A stretch of DNA of 32,059 bases from Microthrixaceae bacterium (lineage in GTDB: Bacteria; Actinomycetota; Acidimicrobiia; Acidimicrobiales; Microtrichaceae). Below the pieces are notes generated by a model. It saw only the letters and a program-made list of their open reading frames with translations. It was not told the origin of the DNA and searched no databases. The position numbers and the translations under genes were made by a program. The DNA lies in NCBI GenBank assembly GCA_027493675.1, contig JAOSKI010000016.1:1-32059 (forward strand), in the 5' to 3' direction. Shown here in pieces: positions 28,283 through 32,059 of the stretch (position 1 is the stretch's first letter; each line of letters opens with the position of its first letter).

Positions 28283-29747
28283 GGACCCGTGGCCTCAGCA
28301 CCGCCGAGTTCCCGTGGGTTCGCACGCATGGCCGGGACTCGGTGCTGTTGCGACCGGCTCGGTCGTCGAGGAAGGTGGTCGGCCTGGCGCTCCTGCCGGT
28401 GCTGACGAGGCTTCTGACCCCAGTCGAATACGGCCAGGTCGACGTCCTCACGACTCTGCAGTCGGCGCTCGCAGCGGTCCTTCTGCTTGGATTCGACCTC
28501 GCGGCGACTCGCCTGTACGCCGACCTGCACGTGGCCGATCGACGGCGGATGTTCTCCACATGGCTCTGCGGGGTGACCGCGGTCGGTGTCGCCGTCACCG
28601 CCGGGCTGTGGGTGTTCGGGTCCGAGATCAGCAACGCCCTGTTCTCGACATCGGACCTCCGGGCAGCGGTGCTTCTCGCAGGAGTCGCGGCGCTGGCCAA
28701 TGCGGTTCAGCTCATCTCCCTGACGGCGCTGCGGAACGACAACCGTCCCGGGGTGTTTGCAGCCGTGAGCAGTCTCACGCTGGTCAGCTATGGGCTTGCC
28801 GTCGCCGTGATCGTGCCGCGCAGGCCCACGGTAACGGCGGTTCTCGTGGCGGTCGCAGTATCGATGCTCCTCGGCGCCGCCGGCGGTCTGTCCGCGTCCG
28901 CGCCTGATGAAGGGTCGGCTCAGCGCGGAGTTGGGGCGCCGACTCGCCCTGCTCGGACTTCCCTTGGTTCCTGCGGTATTGGCGCAATGGGTCTCCGAGT
29001 TCGCGAATCGGGCCATTCTGTTGTCGCAGTCGGGGCCGCAGGAGGTCGCGTACTTCTCGGTGGCCACGCGGTTCTCGTCGATCGCACTGCTGGTCGTCCT
29101 GGGATTCCAGCTTGCATGGCAGCCGGCTGCGTTCTCATTGGGCGAGGGTCGGGCTGCGCTACAGCAGGTGGCCACGGATGGGCGGCGGATCATGGCCGGT
29201 GTCGCCGGTTCGGTGGTGGCAGTGGCGCTGTCGAGTCCGGAGCTCGTCGTCCTGGCAGGTGGACGGCAGTACTCACCCGCCCTACCCGCGGTCGGTCTGT
29301 CTCTCGTGTTCGCGCTGGGGTACGCCGCGTACCACACGGCGACCCTGCCCAGCGCCATCAGCCGTCGTATGCGGGACCTGGGTCTGGCGGCGGTGCTGGC
29401 CGCAGCCATAGGGATCACACTCAACCTCTGGCTTTCGGGGATGTGGGGAGCGACGGGTACCGCTGCTGCGATCGCCGTCGGGCAGGTCGGTGCGGCCGCG
29501 GTCGGCTTCCTGCTCGCACGAGCGCGTGCCCCGGTTCCATACCCTTGGGGTCGGATCCTGGTGATATCCGGCGCCGCCGGGTTTCGTTGCGTGCGCGGCG
29601 ACCTTCCCCGATGGGGGCGCGAGCGTTGCTTGGCGGGTGGTGTTGGCTCTCGGATTCCTCGCCGTGGCGGGACTCGAGGGATCGCTGGGCGAAGCAGCGG
29701 GCATCGCCCGACGACGGGTGGCTTCCCGTGCGGCCAAGCGAAGCTGA
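28240..29747 (+). CDS. Wzx-like oligosaccharide flippase
   Basis: Polytopic MOP-superfamily transporter predicted to move the lipid-linked glycan to the outer face of the membrane. Near the N-terminus KVVGLALLPVLTRLLTPVEY is the family hallmark. Many helices follow: TLQSALAAVLLLGFDLAATR, WLCGVTAVGVAVTAGLWVFG, LLGLPLVPAVLAQWVSEFAN, IALLVVLGFQLAWQPAAF, AAVLAAAIGITLNLWLSGMW and VVLALGFLAVAGLEGSLG. Three slips (near 28370, 28905 and 29585) break it; the stop TGA at 29745-29747 follows VASRAAKRS. The length is about 500 residues. The start is uncertain: the ATG at 28240 overlaps the methyltransferase by 43 bases, and a slip near 28360 blurs the first helix. The 112-base gap that follows (29748-29859) contains only a Shine-Dalgarno-like GGGAGG at its end. 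Confidence 0.83.
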
Positions 29748-29859
29748 GCCGGAGGGGCCCGATAGGCTCGCAGGTCCCAGGTTGCCGGGACCCGCACCCG
29801 CACCGTCAGCCCTGCGTACCGATCGGAGAGCAGCCACCCGTGGGAGGAACGACCAGACC

Positions 29860-31620
29860 ATGAGCTCCGACGACACGACCCGGCCCGATGCCGGCCGTGG
29901 AACCTCGCTGCGGGTGCTCTGGCTGAACGCGTTGGCGCTCGGCCTGGTGCTGCTGCGATCCTGCCCCTGGTGACCGACGGTACGGCGACCGTGGTCCCTG
30001 ACGAAGGTCTCTACCTGGCACAGGCGGATGCCCTCGCGGACGGATCCTGGTCCAAGCCGATCCCCGCATCCGACGTGGACCTCGAGGGAGTCCTCCACGC
30101 GATGTCACCCGACACCGTCATCGGCGACCGTGTGGTGCACTATGCCCGGCATGCGCTCTACCCGTTGCTGCTGACACCGCTCTACTCCCTGTGGGGATAC
30201 CCCGGCACGCTGTTCCTCTCCATCCTGGGCACGTGGGCCGCCGCGGTCACAGGCGCGTTCATTGCGCGGCGGATACGGCACCGGTACACCCTGTGGGCGC
30301 TGTGGATGCTCGGCATCGGGACCCCGTTGCTGTTCGATTCCTACATCACGATGGGCCACAGCCTGTTGGCGGCCCTGGCCGGGACCGCGTTCCTGGGACT
30401 CACCAAGTGCATCGAGGATCGCCGGTGGTGGGCGCTGGCATACCTGCTCCCCTCGACGGTCATGCTCGTGCTCCTGCGCAGCGAGGGGTCCTGCTCGCGC
30501 TGGGGATGGCGGCGGCAACGATGCTGACCGCCGTGCAGTTCCGCCGGCGGAGGATCGACTGGCCGGCCGCGCTCACCGGTGTCGGCCTCGGTGCCCTGGC
30601 CTTCGTGGCCTACCTGGTCGACATGCGGATCTCAGATGCGATAACCGGTGTCGGAGGCTACGGGATCAACCCGGTCGAGGTCGCCACGCGGAAATCGGCC
30701 GATCCGTGGAACGGCATCTGGGCGAGCCTGTTGCGCCCTTTCAACGGCGGCTGGGAATCGGCGGGCGTCTCGGTGCCACTCGCGGCGCTCGGAATGGTCC
30801 TCGGGTTGGTAGTCCTGCGATTCCTGCCGAGCCGCAAGCTCCTCGCGCTCGGCTTCTTCGCGGGTTCGGCCGCGGCGGGGGTCGGGATGCTGCTCAACGA
30901 ACCCGGGCTCGTGACGGGCCTTCTCGCCGCGTGCCCGTTGCTCGTAGGCGGGCTCGTCTGCCTCGGCAAGGACGACTTGCGGGTGCCGTTGGTGCGCCGG
31001 GCCCTGATCGCCTGTGGCATCGCCGCCGTCGGGATCGTAGCGACCAACTACGAAGTGGGTGGCGCCGCAGAGTGGGGCGGGCGGTTCTTCCACCAGATGC
31101 TGCCTTTGCTGATCCCCTGGCTGTGCTCGGCATCGACCGTGCGCGCACCGCTCTGAGCGAACCAGAGTGGCGTTTCGCACTGGCCTGCGTGGCGTTGGTG
31201 ACGTTGTCGCTGTCGGTCAGCGCCTTGCGCTTCCAGGCCAACGCCAGACGACTGGTCGGCGACTTCACCTCAGGATCCATCGCATACGCGCATGAGCGGT
31301 TCGGCGACGAGCGGCCACTCGTGATAGTGGCCATGCTGCATCCCGGACGGCACGGGCCGCTACTTCTGGGCCGAAACCGACCAGGCCGACATCATCACGT
31401 CGTACGACCTCAGGCTCCTGTACCCCGTCCTTCGCCAGGCACGTGACGTGGGGCGGGAACGCGCGGTCATCTCGACCAACGTCGGGGGGTCGTCTTCGGT
31501 ACGACCCTCGACAAGGCGCCCGACAAGCTGGGCTGGGAGTTGCTGGACGTCGATTCGACGCCACGCGGTGCCACCGTGGTGACGGTCGGGTCCGGCACCG
31601 TCGAGGGGGTGACCGACTGA
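29860..31620 (+). CDS. Multi-helix membrane protein, probable GT-C glycosyltransferase
   Basis: About 585 residues with ten or more membrane helices. After MSSDDTTRPDAGRGTSLRVL and a first helix (a slip near 29950), the first outer loop has LVTDGTATVVPDEGLYLAQA. Its Asp-Glu pair sits where GT-C enzymes (ArnT/GT39 type) keep the catalytic acid. Helices include ALYPLLLTPLYSLWG, FLSILGTWAAAVTGAFIA, LLALGMAAATMLTAVQF, ALGMVLGLVVLRFLP and WRFALACVALVTLSLSVSAL. The soluble C-terminal end reads YFWAETDQADIITSYDLRLL and WELLDVDSTPRGATVV. Slips lie near 29950, 30490, 31125, 31350 and 31490. A GGGAGG (29842-29847) precedes the ATG. It could add a polyprenyl-linked sugar outside the membrane; similarity is fold-level only and the function is not assigned. 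Confidence 0.68.
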
Positions 31621-31638
31621 TGACCGCCATGGGGGCGA

Positions 31639-31652
31639 CCGCGGCACCGCGG
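31639..31652. terminator. Weak hairpin between convergent genes
   Basis: CCGCGG-CA-CCGCGG lies between the stop of the membrane protein (31620) and the probable stop of the prepilin peptidase (31654). The loop is too tight for all six pairs and there is no T tract, so termination is only suggested by position. Confidence 0.22.
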
Positions 31653-31653
31653 G

Positions 31654-32059
31654 CTAGAGGGCGAAGGGGTTCGAGGATCTGCGACGAGAGCACGATGCAG
31701 GCATACGCGCTGATCACCAGAGCCGGCCCGAAGGGGACCTTGGCCTTGCGGCCCCGCAACCCCAGCCCCACCACGCCCAGCAGTATCCCCACGATCGCCG
31801 CGATCGTCATGGTGATGAGACCGAGGATCACCGGGGCGAACAGGTCGGTTCCCGCATAGAAGCCCACGTTCCACCCGAGCAGCGTTGCCAGCCTCACATC
31901 GCCGAACCCCATCGATGAAGGCATCACGAACCACAGAAGGAACAGCGGTCCCGCGAGCACTGCCAAGCCCACCAACGCACTGAGCAGCAGGGACCACCTC
32001 ACCTTCGATCGCAGTGACCACCACCGTGAGCGCCACCGATACGAACAACGCCGGCCACA
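31654..32059 (-). CDS. Type IV prepilin peptidase, C-terminal part (cut by window edge)
   Basis: Membrane aspartyl protease (A24 family) that cleaves prepilin leaders. The visible part has LSALVGLAVLAGPLFLLWFV, then SSMGFGDVRLATLLGW, the GxGDVRL motif carrying the second catalytic Asp. Further helices are LFAPVILGLITMTIAAIVGI and LLGVVGLGLRG, then VPFGPALVISAYACIVLSSQ. The frame as given runs on into the opposite gene; removing one C from the run at about 31666-31669 gives the end ILEPFAL at a TAG (31654-31656), which I take as the true stop. Another slip lies near 32003. The N-terminal part with the first Asp is beyond the window. It would process the PilV/PilW-like prepilins at 6154-8690. 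Confidence 0.8.

Noticed and set aside
81..31620. Calling the broken genes pseudogenes or invoking programmed frameshifting
   Set aside because: Slips are spread evenly over unrelated genes, many fall in homopolymers, and motifs, lengths and gene overlaps are otherwise intact.
1..32059. CRISPR arrays, tRNA or rRNA genes, insertion sequences
   Set aside because: No regularly spaced repeats, no tRNA-like cloverleaf or rRNA stretches, and no transposase gene were recognised on reading; a covariance-model search was not possible here.

Overview
The window is GC-rich, densely packed bacterial DNA. Gene content suggests an actinobacterium, possibly in or near the Acidimicrobiia: a winged-helix/DUF559 endonuclease-like protein, an LppM-like lipoprotein, the MoxR-DUF58-transglutaminase set, type IV pilus minor pilins and TANNNT boxes just before start codons. 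No 16S rRNA gene is present, so placement is inference. Almost every gene is split by single-base slips, many in C or G runs; I count roughly fifty in 32 kb. Conserved sequence resumes in a neighbouring frame each time. I therefore read them as sequence or assembly errors and annotate each gene end to end.

Left part (1-3320): the tail of an unknown + strand gene, a minus-strand GT4 glycosyltransferase, a + strand enoyl-CoA hydratase, then a minus-strand winged-helix/DUF559 protein. That last gene is bracketed by two nearly identical 23-bp-stem palindromes whose differences are compensatory. This is the most unusual non-coding structure in the window.

Middle part (3320-14036, minus strand): seven genes in one direction, most with stop/start overlaps. 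From upstream to downstream they are an LppM-like lipoprotein, a MoxR ATPase, a DUF58 protein, a transglutaminase-like membrane protein, a PilV-like prepilin, a PilW-like prepilin fused to PKD-type repeats, and a very large PilX-like protein. The first four form a widespread conserved cluster of unclear function; the last three look like minor pilins with large exposed domains. A prepilin peptidase fragment at the far right end (minus strand) fits the same pilus theme.

Right part (14074-31620, plus strand): a surface-glycan operon of sixteen genes. It begins with an initiating phosphoglycosyltransferase and a GT2 glycosyltransferase. Next come four enzymes in the order wbpD-wbpE-wbpB-wbpA, which together make UDP-2,3-diacetamido-2,3-dideoxyglucuronic acid. 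Then follow a dehydratase-like SDR, a second DegT aminotransferase and a sugar formyltransferase (a 4-formamido-4,6-dideoxyhexose branch is likely), then HisH, HisF and WbpG homologues, which in known systems turn an acetamido group into an acetamidino group. The operon closes with a GT4 glycosyltransferase, a methyltransferase, a Wzx-like flippase and a GT-C-like membrane protein. Together they predict a lipid-linked glycan carrying an amidinated diamino-uronic acid and an N-formylated amino sugar, flipped and finished at the membrane.
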